Origin: Mobilicoccus pelagius NBRC 104925
GTDB lineage: Bacteria; Actinomycetota; Actinomycetes; Actinomycetales; Dermatophilaceae
Reading direction: 5' to 3'
Assembly (NCBI RefSeq): GCF_000247995.1
Contig: NZ_BAFE01000091.1
Coordinates: 1 to 64,000, forward strand
DNA: 64,000 bases
The position numbers were made by a program, and so were the translations under genes. Of the stretch, positions 1 through 8,588 are shown piece after piece. Every line of letters starts with the position of its first letter. The stretch's first letter is position 1. Below the pieces are notes generated by a model. The model did no database searches. It was not told where the DNA came from and saw only the letters and a list, made by a program, of their open reading frames with translations.

Positions 1-341
1 ACCTAGCCGCGCTCCGGGACGCGAACCGTGACGGCCGGGCGACCGCAGGGGAGACGGTGCGGTACACGTTCGTCGTCACCGACCCCGGCACGACGCCCGT
101 CGACCGGCCCACCCTGCAGGTGACGCTGAGCTCCGGCCGCCGACTCGACGTCACGTGCGCCGACGGCGGGATCGACCCCGGCGGCAACGTCGTCTGCGGA
201 CCGATCGACGTCACGCTCACGGCGGCCGACGTCCGCGCGGCGACGCTCACCGCGACCGCCCGCGCCACCGCCGTCGACCGCGCCGGCACGCGGCTCGTCT
301 CACCGCCCTCGACCGCGTCGATGCGCACGACGGGGCACTGA
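1..341 (+). CDS. C-terminal end of a secreted repeat (DUF11/DUF7507-like) protein, partial
   Basis: The reading frame is open from the first complete codon (base 3) to a TGA at 339–341, so only the last 112 residues are present. The visible segment begins with an Asn-Arg-Asp-Gly-Arg stretch followed by a Gly-Glu-Thr-Val-Arg-Tyr-Thr motif and V-V-T-D. That is the usual opening of DUF11/DUF7507 beta-sandwich repeats found in large surface or secreted adhesin-like proteins, which normally occur in tandem. The C-terminus has no LPXTG motif or final membrane helix, so the protein would be secreted or held by something further upstream. The family call rests on this one repeat and is moderate. A strong hairpin follows the stop. 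Confidence 0.6.
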   Translation, partial: LAALRDANRDGRATAGETVRYTFVVTDPGTTPVDRPTLQVTLSSGRRLDVTCADGGIDPGGNVVCGPIDVTLTAADVRAATLTATARATAVDRAGTRLVSPPSTASMRTTGH

Positions 342-380
342 GGCCCGGCCGCGGGGGCAGGATCCGCCCCCGCCGGTCGA

Positions 381-434
381 CACACGACGACGGCACCCGC
401 CGGGATTCCGATCCCGGTGGGTGCCGTCGTGTGT
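381..434. terminator. Intrinsic terminator hairpin after the repeat-protein gene
   Basis: Two arms of about 19 bases (around 386–405 and 411–430, one G·T mismatch) form a long GC-rich stem with a short TTCCGA loop. It lies between two convergent genes and probably ends transcription from both sides. As elsewhere in this genome there is no U-tract. Confidence 0.75.
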
Positions 435-540
435 GAGATGTGTGCCCCGGGTGCGATGGTCCGCACCCGGGCGGCCGTGACCACTGAACGGGCGTCGTCG
501 ACCCCGTGGGGTCGACGACGCCGCGTCGTCAGCTGCGTCG

Positions 541-1311
541 TCAGCCTCGGCGGACCGCCGAGGCGAGGTGGCGCGGGTGGAGGTTGAAGTGGGGGCGCAT
601 GACGGGCGTGCCGTTCTCCAGCGCACGGGAGAGGCTCACCGCGCGCAGGCCGCGCGCCTCGGCGATGCGCAGGACGCGGTCGAGGAGCTCGTACCGGTCG
701 AGGGCGGGCTCGGGCACGGGGTCGCCGAGGTCGGCCGGGCCGGCGTGACCGTCGTGGAAGAGGAGGATCGTGCCGGGGTCGAGGTTGGCCGTCGCCTTCT
801 CGACCCGCTGGTCCTGTGTCGCGTCGGGGTTCCAGTCGTGGCTCGTGCCGCTCCAGATGACCGACGTCATCCCCGCCTCGCGGATGAGCCGCCACGTCTC
901 GACCGACTGGTCGCCGTGCGGCGGGCGGAACCACTGCACGGGCATCCCGAGGGCGTCCTCGAGTTCGGCCTTGCCGCGCCGGATGACGTCGCCGGCCTCG
1001 TCGCGGGAGAGCGTCGGCAGGTGGCGGTGGTCCATGCCGTGCAGGCCGATCTCGTGCCCCGCCGCGACGACCTCCTGGAGGAGGCCGGGGTTGGCGCGCA
1101 CGCTCGTGAGGAGGACGAAGAACGTCCCCGTCGCGTCGTGGTCGGCCAGGGCGCGGAGGACGGCCTCGGTGCGCGTCGGCGTCGGGCCGTCGTCGAACGT
1201 CGGGACGATGATCCGCTCGGTGGTGTTCACCGAGCTCACCGACCCGATCGAGTCGGGCGCCTTCTCGAGCACCCGCATCGCGGCGAGCTTGAGGTCGTGG
1301 ACGAGCTGCAT
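541..1311 (-). CDS. Polysaccharide deacetylase (NodB domain), cytoplasmic form
   Basis: This 256-residue protein belongs to the carbohydrate esterase 4 / NodB family, which removes N-acetyl groups from chitin, peptidoglycan or similar glycans using a metal. The motifs appear in order: TFDDGP (residue ~41, catalytic Asp and metal Asp), HGMDH (metal His pair), RPPHGD, and LLFHDGH near residue 190. The ATG at 1311 is chosen because a GGGGGAAGG Shine-Dalgarno lies just upstream; an in-frame extension to 1452 is low-complexity and unlikely. No signal peptide or membrane anchor is visible, which is unusual for an enzyme acting on wall polymers, so an intracellular substrate is possible. It is convergent with the preceding gene. 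Confidence 0.85.
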   Translation of the reverse strand: MQLVHDLKLAAMRVLEKAPDSIGSVSSVNTTERIIVPTFDDGPTPTRTEAVLRALADHDATGTFFVLLTSVRANPGLLQEVVAAGHEIGLHGMDHRHLPTLSRDEAGDVIRRGKAELEDALGMPVQWFRPPHGDQSVETWRLIREAGMTSVIWSGTSHDWNPDATQDQRVEKATANLDPGTILLFHDGHAGPADLGDPVPEPALDRYELLDRVLRIAEARGLRAVSLSRALENGTPVMRPHFNLHPRHLASAVRRG

Positions 1312-1470
1312 GTGGACCTTCCCCCTGGTCGGCGGTTCGTGACGCGTGCCTCGCGGCCGCGTCGTCTCCTCCCCAGTGTCCCCCCGCTGCCGGACACCCG
1401 TCCAACCGCCCGGGATGCGACCGCCCACCGACCGCCCGCCCCGTGCCGCCACCCTGCCGCCACCCCGCGC

Positions 1471-1550
1471 CCGGCCGATGACGTCATCGACGAGGTCATC
1501 CGCACCGGGGTCATCACCCCCGAGTCGATGACGTCATCGATGACGTCGTC
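1471..1550. promoter_or_regulatory. Cluster of GTCATC/GATGAC half-sites, likely operator region
   Basis: The 293-base gap between the deacetylase and the DUF3039 gene holds seven copies of GATGAC or its complement GTCATC within about 70 bases, at 1477, 1483, 1495, 1510, 1527, 1533 and 1539. Two of the pairs build palindromes: TCGATGACGTCATCGA at 1525–1540 (perfect, 16 bp) and the same with one mismatch at 1475–1490, exactly 50 bp apart. The density and symmetry fit binding sites for a dimeric regulator controlling one or both divergent genes. The regulator is not identifiable here. Confidence 0.55.
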
Positions 1551-1613
1551 GTGCCTCGCGGGTCCTGCCCCGGGGGAGGGCGCAGGCGGGGAGGGCCGGG
1601 CATAATGACGCGC

Positions 1614-1904
1614 ATGACGTCCTACCCGGAACCGGAGCCGCTGACCACGCCGGGCACGAGCACCTCCGTGCTCGAACGCACCGAGCCCGAGGCCGACTAC
1701 CGCACGGACTCCGGCGACCACGAACGGTTCGCCCACTACGTGCGCAAGGAGAAGATCGTGCAGTCCGCCGTCTCGGGGGAGCCCGTCACGGCGCTGTGCG
1801 GCAAGATCTGGGTGCCCGGCCGCGACCCGAACCGGTTCCCCGTCTGCCCCATGTGCAAGGAGATCTACGAGGGCCTCCGCGCCCCGCAGGACGGCGGCGA
1901 CTGA
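1614..1904 (+). CDS. DUF3039 domain-containing protein
   Basis: This is a 96-residue acidic protein of the actinobacterial DUF3039 family, function unknown. The family signature is visible: the HERFAHYV segment, a Cys-Gly-Lys-(I)-W-x-P motif, and CPMCKEIYE near the C-terminus. The Cys pairs suggest a small zinc-binding protein. A CATAAT -10 box at 1601–1606 ends 7 nt before the ATG at 1614, so I take this as a leaderless start; the ATG at 1605 overlaps the -10 box and is less likely. A helicase gene follows 188 bases downstream beyond a strong hairpin. Confidence 0.85.
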   Translation: MTSYPEPEPLTTPGTSTSVLERTEPEADYRTDSGDHERFAHYVRKEKIVQSAVSGEPVTALCGKIWVPGRDPNRFPVCPMCKEIYEGLRAPQDGGD

Positions 1905-1926
1905 CCCCGTCCCACCAGGCCGTTCC

Positions 1927-1971
1927 CGTGAGGCCGCCTTCTCCCGTCACTCGGGAGGAGGCGGCCTCACG
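1927..1971. terminator. Terminator hairpin after the DUF3039 gene
   Basis: The arms at 1927–1945 and 1952–1971 pair over about 19 bases with one mismatch and a short loop. The hairpin sits 22 bases after the DUF3039 stop and separates it from the helicase gene, which has its own promoter-like TACAGT at 2077–2082. Confidence 0.75.
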
Positions 1972-2092
1972 GCGTCCGTCGACGGGGCTCGACCACGAGC
2001 CATGACGCCGAGCGCACGCCACGCCCGACGCACGCGGCGGAGACATCGGGTGTGAAGGACGGTCGGGGGCGGGGGCTACAGTCGTCCCCGCC

Positions 2093-3832
2093 ATGAGTAC
2101 TTCTGCCGCCTCGAACCTGTCGCCCGCCTTTCCCGAACGCGCAGCCTGGGGGACGGCGGGCAAGCTTCGTGCCTGGCAGGCCGAGGCGCTCGCCTCCTAC
2201 ATGGAGCGGCAGCCGCGGGACTTCCTCGCCGTCGCGACTCCCGGTGCCGGAAAGACGACGTTCGCGCTGCGCGTGGCGGCGGAGCTGCTGCAGCGGCGCA
2301 TCGTGGAGAAGATCACCGTCGTCGCGCCCACCGAGCACCTCAAGACGCAGTGGGCCGATGCCGCGGCCCGCGTCGGCATCCGCCTCGATCCGAAGTTCGC
2401 GAACAACGTCGGCGGCCACTCCCGCGACTTCGACGGGGTCGCGCTCACGTACGCGGGCGTCGCGAGCAAGCCCCTGCTGCACCGGGGCCGCACCGAGCGG
2501 TACAAGACCCTCGTCATCCTCGACGAGATCCACCACGGCGGCGACAACCGCTCCTGGGGTGACGCGCTCCGTGAGGCGTTCGAGCCCGCCACCCGGCGCC
2601 TCTCGCTCACGGGTACGCCGTTCCGCTCCGACACCAACCCCATCCCGTTCGTCACGTACCACGCCGACGAAGCCGGGATCCGACGCAGCGCAAGCGATTT
2701 CACGTACGGGTACGGCGAGGCGCTCAAGGACGGCGTCGTACGCCCCGTGCTCTTCATGGCCTACGGAGGCGGGATGCGCTGGCGCACCCGCGCGGGCGAC
2801 GAGCTCGAGGCGCGCCTCGGGCAGCCGCTGACGAAGGACATGATCAACCAGGCGTGGCGCACCGCCCTCGACCCCAAGGGTCAGTGGATCGGCTCGGTGC
2901 TCGTCGCCGCCGACAAGCGGCTCACCGAGGTGCGTCGCCACGTCGAGGACGCCGGCGGCCTCGTCATCGCGTCCAACCAGACCCAGGCCCGCGCGTACGC
3001 CCGCATCCTCCACGACATCACCGGCGAGAAGCCCACCGTCGTCCTCTCCGACGACACCGGCGCCTCCAAGCGCATCGAGGAGTACGCCGAGGGCACGAGC
3101 CGGTGGATGGTCGCGGTGCGCATGGTCTCCGAGGGTGTCGACGTGCCACGTCTCGCCGTCGGTGTCTATGCGACGAACACCGCGACCCCGCTGTTCTTCG
3201 CCCAGGCCGTCGGGCGTTTCGTGCGTGCCCGCCGTCGCGGCGAGACCGCGTCGGTGTTCGTCCCGAGTGTGCCCACGCTGCTCGACCACGCCGCCCGCCT
3301 CGAGGACGAACGCGACCACGCCCTCGACCGTCCGCGCTCCGCGGAGAACCCCGACTGGGTCGAGGAAGACCTCCTCGAGCAGGCCAACAAGGAGGAGAAG
3401 GCGAGCTCGGAGCTCGAGCAGATGAGCTTCGAGGCGCTGGAGTCCGACGCCGAGTTCGACCACGTCCTCTTCGACGCCGAGCAGTTCGGTCTCGGCACGA
3501 CGTCCGGATCGCCCGAGGAGGAGGAGTACCTCGGCCTCCCCGGGCTCCTCGAACCGGACCAGGTCGCCCAGCTCCTCCGTTCCCGGCAGCCCAAGTCCGC
3601 GTCGCGCACGTCGGAGGCCCCCGAGCCCGCCGCGCACCGGGCCCTCGCGGCGACCCGCAAGGAGCTCAACTCCCTCGTCGGCGCCTACGCCAAGAAGACG
3701 GGCACCCCGCACGCCGTCGTCCACGCCGACCTGCGCCGCACGTGTGGCGGCCCGGCGCTCGACACGGCCACCCACGAGCAGGTCACCGCCCGCATCGAGA
3801 CGATCCGTCGCTGGTTCGTCGGGCGACGCTGA
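2093..3832 (+). CDS. DEAD/DEAH-box superfamily II helicase
   Basis: This 579-residue protein is a superfamily II nucleic-acid ATPase. Seen in order: motif I with Walker A (ATPGAGKTT, residues ~45–53), motif II DEIH in a VILDEIHHGG context (~145), motif III with LTGTPFRSD (~175), and in the second RecA-like lobe motif V (SEGVDVPR) and motif VI (QAVGRFVRARR, ~375). The DEIH box and overall layout resemble type III restriction-like and UvrB-type helicases rather than RNA-processing DEAD proteins. A Glu-rich linker at ~420–480 and a basic C-terminal segment follow. There is no partner methylase or nuclease nearby, so a stand-alone repair or RNA role is plausible but not shown. Confidence 0.9.
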   Translation: MSTSAASNLSPAFPERAAWGTAGKLRAWQAEALASYMERQPRDFLAVATPGAGKTTFALRVAAELLQRRIVEKITVVAPTEHLKTQWADAAARVGIRLDPKFANNVGGHSRDFDGVALTYAGVASKPLLHRGRTERYKTLVILDEIHHGGDNRSWGDALREAFEPATRRLSLTGTPFRSDTNPIPFVTYHADEAGIRRSASDFTYGYGEALKDGVVRPVLFMAYGGGMRWRTRAGDELEARLGQPLTKDMINQAWRTALDPKGQWIGSVLVAADKRLTEVRRHVEDAGGLVIASNQTQARAYARILHDITGEKPTVVLSDDTGASKRIEEYAEGTSRWMVAVRMVSEGVDVPRLAVGVYATNTATPLFFAQAVGRFVRARRRGETASVFVPSVPTLLDHAARLEDERDHALDRPRSAENPDWVEEDLLEQANKEEKASSELEQMSFEALESDAEFDHVLFDAEQFGLGTTSGSPEEEEYLGLPGLLEPDQVAQLLRSRQPKSASRTSEAPEPAAHRALAATRKELNSLVGAYAKKTGTPHAVVHADLRRTCGGPALDTATHEQVTARIETIRRWFVGRR

Positions 3833-3988
3833 GGCCCACGCCGGACGACGGCACCGACACCTCGGCGTCCGGAATCCGCGTCGTCCCGAGGCGGAACCGC
3901 AGACCCGCGCCCACGCGCCGGCCGTGCTCGTGGCCCGGCGACCACGCCCGACTCGGCCACACCGGCCCCGTTCTGGAAGACTGCACGC

Positions 3989-4855
3989 ATGGATGCACGC
4001 CCCTCCGGTTGGTACGACGACCCCGACGAGCCCAACCGACTCCGGTACTGGGACGGAGAGTCGTGGACGGAGCGCACCCACTTCAAGGCCCCCATGCCCG
4101 ACCCGCTGCCGCCGAAGCCGCCGGTCTCGCGCCTCCGCACGGCGCGTGAGGAACGTGAGGACGGCGCCGACCGCGACGGTGCTCGCGACCGCGGCACCCG
4201 CTCCGCCGTGCAGGAGCAGGGGCGCCCGGAACTCACCGCGGCGAACAGCCCGCGACCGTGGTCGACGGAGACCGGCGGACGCACCACCCGGCAGGGCGCG
4301 CCCGGTGACGCGCCCTCCCCGTACGGCCCCGACGCCGCCGCCGCCGGTTACGGCCGCCGCGTCCTCGCCTTCCTCCTCGACCTCCTCGTCGTGTCCGCGG
4401 TGTTCCTCGTCCTCCTCATGGTGCTGCTGCCGTTCCTCCCCGAGGTGACGGCGATGCAGCAGTCGTACGCCCAGGGCATCCTCCGTGCCTGGCAGCAGCA
4501 GCAGATGCCGCCGGAGCCGCCCGCCGCGCTCATCCAGGTCAACACCGTGCTCACCCTCATCTACGCCGGGCTGTTCGTCCTCTACGACACCGTTCTCCTC
4601 CGCGCCGCCGCCGCGACCGTCGGCTGCCTCGCCACCGGCATCCGCGTCGTCGACGCCGCCGGCGGGCGTGCCCCGGCCGGTCGACTTCTCTGGCGCTCGG
4701 TCCTCAAATACCTGGGGTTCCTCTTCAACGCCCGTCCCGAGACGGTCCTCGCCGGGTATCTCTTCACCGTCGTCAACTTTCTCTGGCCGCTGCGAGGCGG
4801 CAAGCGCCTCGCCCTGCACGACCAGTGGAGCGCCACCCGCGTCATCCGCACCTGA
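3989..4855 (+). CDS. RDD family membrane protein with N-terminal DUF2510 domain
   Basis: This is a 288-residue membrane protein. The first ~35 residues form a DUF2510 motif (GWYDDPDEPNRLRYWDGESW), a short Trp-rich module common at the N-terminus of actinobacterial membrane proteins. A charged, low-complexity linker of about 75 residues follows. The RDD domain begins with YGRRVLAFLLD near residue 115 and has three hydrophobic helices (about 120–145, 190–215 and 250–270). Some RDD proteins have been linked to ion transport, but this one has no informative neighbour. An AAGACT box ends 6 nt before the ATG, suggesting a leaderless start. Confidence 0.85.
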   Translation: MDARPSGWYDDPDEPNRLRYWDGESWTERTHFKAPMPDPLPPKPPVSRLRTAREEREDGADRDGARDRGTRSAVQEQGRPELTAANSPRPWSTETGGRTTRQGAPGDAPSPYGPDAAAAGYGRRVLAFLLDLLVVSAVFLVLLMVLLPFLPEVTAMQQSYAQGILRAWQQQQMPPEPPAALIQVNTVLTLIYAGLFVLYDTVLLRAAAATVGCLATGIRVVDAAGGRAPAGRLLWRSVLKYLGFLFNARPETVLAGYLFTVVNFLWPLRGGKRLALHDQWSATRVIRT

Positions 4856-4937
4856 TCCGCCGGGGGGCGAGCCCGCCTCGCGCCGCCGTTCCTCGAAATC
4901 CCTCCGCCGAGCGGCCTCGGTGCGGCACAGTGATGGG

Positions 4938-6185
4938 GTGACGATCAGCACCGACGCCCTGAAGTCCCTGCTCCGCCAGGCGCTCCGACGCACGGACACG
5001 CCACGGGTCGTCATCTCCGGCAACCACGCGATCCCGTGGACGGCGCTCGGCGTCGTCGACCAGGCCTTCGAGACGTACCGGCTCAACTGCCTCAACGCCC
5101 CCACCGGCATCCCGGACCGCGAAGGCGTCCTCTACGAGACTCCCTTCGTCGGCTCCGGCATGCGCCGCCACCCGCGTCTCGCCTACTTCCCGGCGCGTCT
5201 CTCGCAGGTACCGCTGCTGCTGTCGCGGCGCCTCGTGCCCGACGTCGTCGTCCTCCACACGTCGCTGCCGGTGGACGGCCGCGTCTCCCTCGGGTGCGAG
5301 GTCAACGTGCTGCCCGCCGCCGTCGCCGCCTGCCAAGAGGCCGGGGGCCTCGTCATCGCGCAGATGAACGCGAAGATGCCCTACACGTTCGGCGACGGCG
5401 AGTACGACCTCGACGCCTTCGACGGCTGCATCGAGGTCGACGAGGACATCGCGATCCCCGGTCGGCGCACCTCCGGCGCGGAGGCCCGCAGCGAGAGCTC
5501 GACGATCATCGGGCGTCTCGTCGCCGACCGCATCGAGGACGGCGCCACCCTTCAGCTCGGCATCGGGGAGATCCCCGACGCGACGCTCCACGAGGTCGCG
5601 AACCACCGCAATCTCGGGCTGTGGAGCGAGATGATCTCCGACGGCGTCCTCGACCTGCAGGACGCGGGCGCCCTCGACCCCGATCGTCTCCTCGTGTGCT
5701 CGTTCATGTTCGGGCGCGCGGAGCTGTTCGAGTGGGCCCACCGCAACGAGAACCTCCGGGTGCTCCGCACCGAGACCGTCAACGCCGTATCCCGCATCGC
5801 CGCGAACCCCGCCATGACGAGCATCAACACCGCCCTCCAGGTCGACCTCTTCGACCAGGCGAACGCCTCCCGCATCAAGGCCCGCATCCACTCCGGCTTC
5901 GGCGGGCAGACCGACTTCACCGTCGGCGCGATCCACGCCCCGGGTGGGCAGGCGATCATGGCGCTGCGCTCGTGGCACCCCAAGGCGGACGTGTCGACGA
6001 TCGTCCCGATGCTCCAGGAGCCGGCCACCTCGTTCCAGCACTCGTGCGTCGTCACCGAGAACGGCGTCGCCGAGCTGTTCGGCCACGACGACGACATGCA
6101 GGCGGCCCATCTCATCCGGCACGCCGCCCACCCCGACGTCCGAGACGAACTCTGGGCCGCAGCCCGCGAACTCGGCCTCGCCTGA
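4938..6185 (+). CDS. Acetyl-CoA hydrolase/transferase family protein (CoA-transferase)
   Basis: This 415-residue protein belongs to the acetyl-CoA hydrolase / 4-hydroxybutyrate CoA-transferase family, which moves CoA between acyl-CoA and a carboxylate through a glutamyl-CoA intermediate. An N-terminal half with LHTSLPVDGRVSLG and a C-terminal half with SGFGGQTDFTVGA, the family glycine-rich CoA loop, are both present and complete. The length matches the family. The GTG at 4938 is preceded by CACAGT ending 6 nt upstream, consistent with a leaderless start. The substrate cannot be assigned; acetate/acetyl-CoA exchange is the simplest guess. Confidence 0.85.
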   Translation: MTISTDALKSLLRQALRRTDTPRVVISGNHAIPWTALGVVDQAFETYRLNCLNAPTGIPDREGVLYETPFVGSGMRRHPRLAYFPARLSQVPLLLSRRLVPDVVVLHTSLPVDGRVSLGCEVNVLPAAVAACQEAGGLVIAQMNAKMPYTFGDGEYDLDAFDGCIEVDEDIAIPGRRTSGAEARSESSTIIGRLVADRIEDGATLQLGIGEIPDATLHEVANHRNLGLWSEMISDGVLDLQDAGALDPDRLLVCSFMFGRAELFEWAHRNENLRVLRTETVNAVSRIAANPAMTSINTALQVDLFDQANASRIKARIHSGFGGQTDFTVGAIHAPGGQAIMALRSWHPKADVSTIVPMLQEPATSFQHSCVVTENGVAELFGHDDDMQAAHLIRHAAHPDVRDELWAAARELGLA

Positions 6186-6266
6186 CGGGCGGCATCTGCG
6201 TCGGGGCGACCGCCGGAGGCGCCGAGGCGGCACCTCGGACCGGGTGGGGAATGGGCGAGGGAATCG

Positions 6267-6911
6267 TCAGCTCTCGCGGGGGGAGCCGACGAGGTCGACG
6301 CCCTGGTTCCGCATCGTCGCGAGGGCGCGTGTCGTCGTCTCGGGGGAGACCCCGGCGGTGAGGTCGAGGAGCACGCGCGTGCCGAATCCCTGTGCGGCGG
6401 CGTCGAGGGCGGTGGCGCGGACGCAGTGGTCGGTGGCGATGCCGACGACGTCGACCTGCGTGACCCCGGCCTCGCGGAGCCAGTCGCCGAGGAGGATCGC
6501 GTCGTCGGCAGAGGCGGTGGGGCGTCCGTCGCAGCCCACGTCGGCGCCGGTGCCCTCGCCCGCGTCGGTGGTCGTGCCCTCGAATCCGCTGTAGGCGGCG
6601 GAGAACTGCCCCTTGTGGAACACCGCGTCGACGTCGGCGAGGGCGTCGGCGGCGGCGGGGTGGAACTCCGCGCCGGGCGTGCCGACCCGGCAGTGGGGCG
6701 GCCAGGAGTCGACGAAGTCGGGGGTGTCGGAGAAGTGGGCGCCGGGGTCGACGTGCCAGTCGGCGGTCGCGACGACGGCGTCGTACTCGCCCCGGTGCTC
6801 GGTGAGGTGACGGGCGACGTCGGCGGCGACCGCGGCACCACCGGCGACCCCGAGGGCCCCGCCCTCGCAGAAGTCGTTCTGGACGTCGACGACGATCAGG
6901 GCGCGGGACAT
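6267..6911 (-). CDS. pncA: Nicotinamidase
   Basis: This 214-residue isochorismatase-fold hydrolase converts nicotinamide to nicotinate for NAD salvage. The catalytic triad is visible: Asp9 (VVDVQNDF), Lys100 (FHKGQ) and Cys163 (ATDHCVRA). The metal ligands are Asp51 and His53 in ADWHVDPGAHF plus a nearby His. The gene lies 31 bases downstream of pncB on the same strand, so successive steps of the pathway are co-transcribed. A GAGGAG Shine-Dalgarno precedes the ATG. A Gly/Thr/Asp-rich segment at about residues 112–135 looks like a surface loop. Confidence 0.95.
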   Translation of the reverse strand: MSRALIVVDVQNDFCEGGALGVAGGAAVAADVARHLTEHRGEYDAVVATADWHVDPGAHFSDTPDFVDSWPPHCRVGTPGAEFHPAAADALADVDAVFHKGQFSAAYSGFEGTTTDAGEGTGADVGCDGRPTASADDAILLGDWLREAGVTQVDVVGIATDHCVRATALDAAAQGFGTRVLLDLTAGVSPETTTRALATMRNQGVDLVGSPRES

Positions 6912-6942
6912 GGGGGCTCCTCGGGGTCGGGATGGGCGACGG

Positions 6943-8259
6943 TCAGTGCCGGAGGACGAGCGAGGGGTCGGGGTGCTCGTCGACGAACACGGTGGGGATG
7001 ACGGGCTCGCCCTTGGAGAGGCGCCGCGACTTGCGGGGGAGCTGGGCGAGGCGCTCGCGGTGCCGGTCGCGGGCGGCCTCGACGGGCTCGAGGCCGACGA
7101 TGTCGCCGTCGTGGACGAGGGGGACGAGGAGGTCGAGATCCCCGGGGCCGCCGGGCTCCTCGCCGATGCCGACGAGTTCACCACGGGCGAGGCCGTTCTC
7201 GTCGAGGGCGCGGCGGGCGTACTTGCGGCCGCCGATCGAGGCCTTGTCCTTGCTCTCCTTGGCGACGTTGATGAGCGTGCCGGAGTCGTCGGCACGGGAC
7301 ACGAGCTTGTACACGAGCCCGGCCGTAGGGGCGCCGGAGCCGGTGACGAGGGAGGTGCCCACGCCGTAGGCGTCGACGGGCGCGGCGGCGAGCGCGGCGA
7401 TGGCGTACTCGTCGAGATCGGAGGTGACGACGATGCGGGTCTGCGTCGCGCCGAGCGCGTCGAGCTGGGCCCGCACCTCGTGCGCCTGGGCGACGAGGTC
7501 GCCGGAGTCGAGGCGAACGGCACCGAGTTCGGTGCCGGCGAGGGCGACGGCGCGTTCGACGGCCCCGGCGACGTCGTAGGTGTCGACGAGGATGGTCGTG
7601 TCCTTGCCGAGGCTTTCGATCTGGGCGCGGAACGCGGCCTCCTCGGAGTCGTGGAGGAGGGTGAAGGAGTGGGCGCTCGTGCCGCCGGAGGGGATGCCGT
7701 GGCGGCGGGCGGCCTCGAGGTTGCTCGTCGAGGAGAACCCGGCGATGTAGGCGGCCCGGGCGGCGGCCACGGCGGCCCACTCGTGGGTGCGGCGGGAGCC
7801 CATCTCGATACAGGGGCGGCCACCGGCGGCGGAGGTCATGCGGGACGCGGCGCTCGCGACGGCGCAGTCGTGGTTGTAGATGGAGAGGGCGAGGGTCTCG
7901 AGGATGACGGCCTCGACGAACGTGCCCTCGACGATGAGCAGCGGGGAGCCGGGGAAGTACATGTCGCCCTCGGCGTAGCCCCATATGGACCCGCCGAAGC
8001 GGTACTCCTTGAGGTAGTCGAGCGTCGTGTCGTCGACGACGCGGTGGGAGGCGAGGTGGTCGATCTCCTCGGGCCCGAACGTGAAGTCGGCGAGGGCCTC
8101 GAGGAACCGGCCGGTGCCGGCGACGACGCCGTAGCGGCGTCCTTCGGGGAGGCGTCGGCCGAAGAGCTCGAAGACGCTCCGGCGGGAGGCGGTGCCGGCG
8201 TGGAGCGCGGCCTGCGCCATCGTCAGCTCGTAGTGGTCGGTCAGCAGCGCGGTACTCAC
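6943..8259 (-). CDS. pncB: Nicotinate phosphoribosyltransferase
   Basis: This 438-residue enzyme joins nicotinate to PRPP to give nicotinate mononucleotide, the entry step of the Preiss-Handler NAD route. Family hallmarks seen include [13 protein letters not shown] at the N-terminus, the FELFGRRLP segment, [12 protein letters not shown], the phosphate-binding DSGDL motif, and GVGTSLVTG near residue 300. The GTG at 8259 is chosen because TATGCT on the complementary strand (8266–8271) ends 6 nt before it, implying a leaderless mRNA. It is divergent from clpS with only 22 bases between the start codons, and pncA follows in the same operon. Confidence 0.95.
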   Translation of the reverse strand: MSTALLTDHYELTMAQAALHAGTASRRSVFELFGRRLPEGRRYGVVAGTGRFLEALADFTFGPEEIDHLASHRVVDDTTLDYLKEYRFGGSIWGYAEGDMYFPGSPLLIVEGTFVEAVILETLALSIYNHDCAVASAASRMTSAAGGRPCIEMGSRRTHEWAAVAAARAAYIAGFSSTSNLEAARRHGIPSGGTSAHSFTLLHDSEEAAFRAQIESLGKDTTILVDTYDVAGAVERAVALAGTELGAVRLDSGDLVAQAHEVRAQLDALGATQTRIVVTSDLDEYAIAALAAAPVDAYGVGTSLVTGSGAPTAGLVYKLVSRADDSGTLINVAKESKDKASIGGRKYARRALDENGLARGELVGIGEEPGGPGDLDLLVPLVHDGDIVGLEPVEAARDRHRERLAQLPRKSRRLSKGEPVIPTVFVDEHPDPSLVLRH

Positions 8260-8281
8260 ACGGGCAGCATATGGTGAAGGG
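8260..8281. promoter_or_regulatory. Overlapping divergent -10 boxes for pncB and clpS
   Basis: The 22-base gap contains a CATATG palindrome at 8268–8273 that supplies both -10 boxes: TATGCT leftward (8266–8271) and TATGGT rightward (8270–8275). Each ends exactly 6 nt before its GTG start codon. The arrangement predicts two leaderless transcripts whose promoters physically overlap, so polymerase binding in one direction should exclude the other. Confidence 0.65.
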
Positions 8282-8587
8282 GTGACGATCAGCCCCGCCG
8301 AGCCGGATGTCCGCGAGGACGCGCTCCTCGACGAGGAGCTCGCCGACCTCACCGACCCGGGTTGGATCACGCTCGTGTGGAACGACCCGGTGAACCTCAT
8401 GTCGTACGTGACGTACGTGTTCCAGAGCTACTTCGGGTACTCCCGCGAGAAGGCGGAGTCGCTCATGCTCGACGTCCACCACAAGGGCCGGGCGGTCGTC
8501 GCTCACGGGCCGCGCGAGCAGATGGAACGTCATGTCGCCGCGCTTCACGAGTACGGCCTGTGGGCCACGTTCCAGAAGGACGAGTGA
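8282..8587 (+). CDS. clpS: ATP-dependent Clp protease adaptor ClpS
   Basis: This 101-residue adaptor delivers N-degron substrates to ClpC/ClpP. The conserved core is clear: [16 protein letters not shown] (the N-degron pocket Asp and Asn), then [23 protein letters not shown], and a C-terminal strand ending ATFQKDE. The acidic ~25-residue N-terminal tail is typical. The next gene (DUF2017) starts 2 bases after the stop, as in many actinobacteria. Confidence 0.95.
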   Translation: MTISPAEPDVREDALLDEELADLTDPGWITLVWNDPVNLMSYVTYVFQSYFGYSREKAESLMLDVHHKGRAVVAHGPREQMERHVAALHEYGLWATFQKDE

Positions 8588-8588
8588 C

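Noticed and set aside
1475-1540. TGACGTCA sites read as a eukaryotic-type CRE
   Set aside because: The palindrome is coincidental in sequence with CRE; the organism is bacterial and the sites belong to an unknown bacterial regulator if functional.
1967-5110. A 1047-codon open frame on the minus strand across helicase and RDD genes
   Set aside because: It crosses two well-supported genes and an intergenic gap and has no domain; it is a codon-bias artefact.
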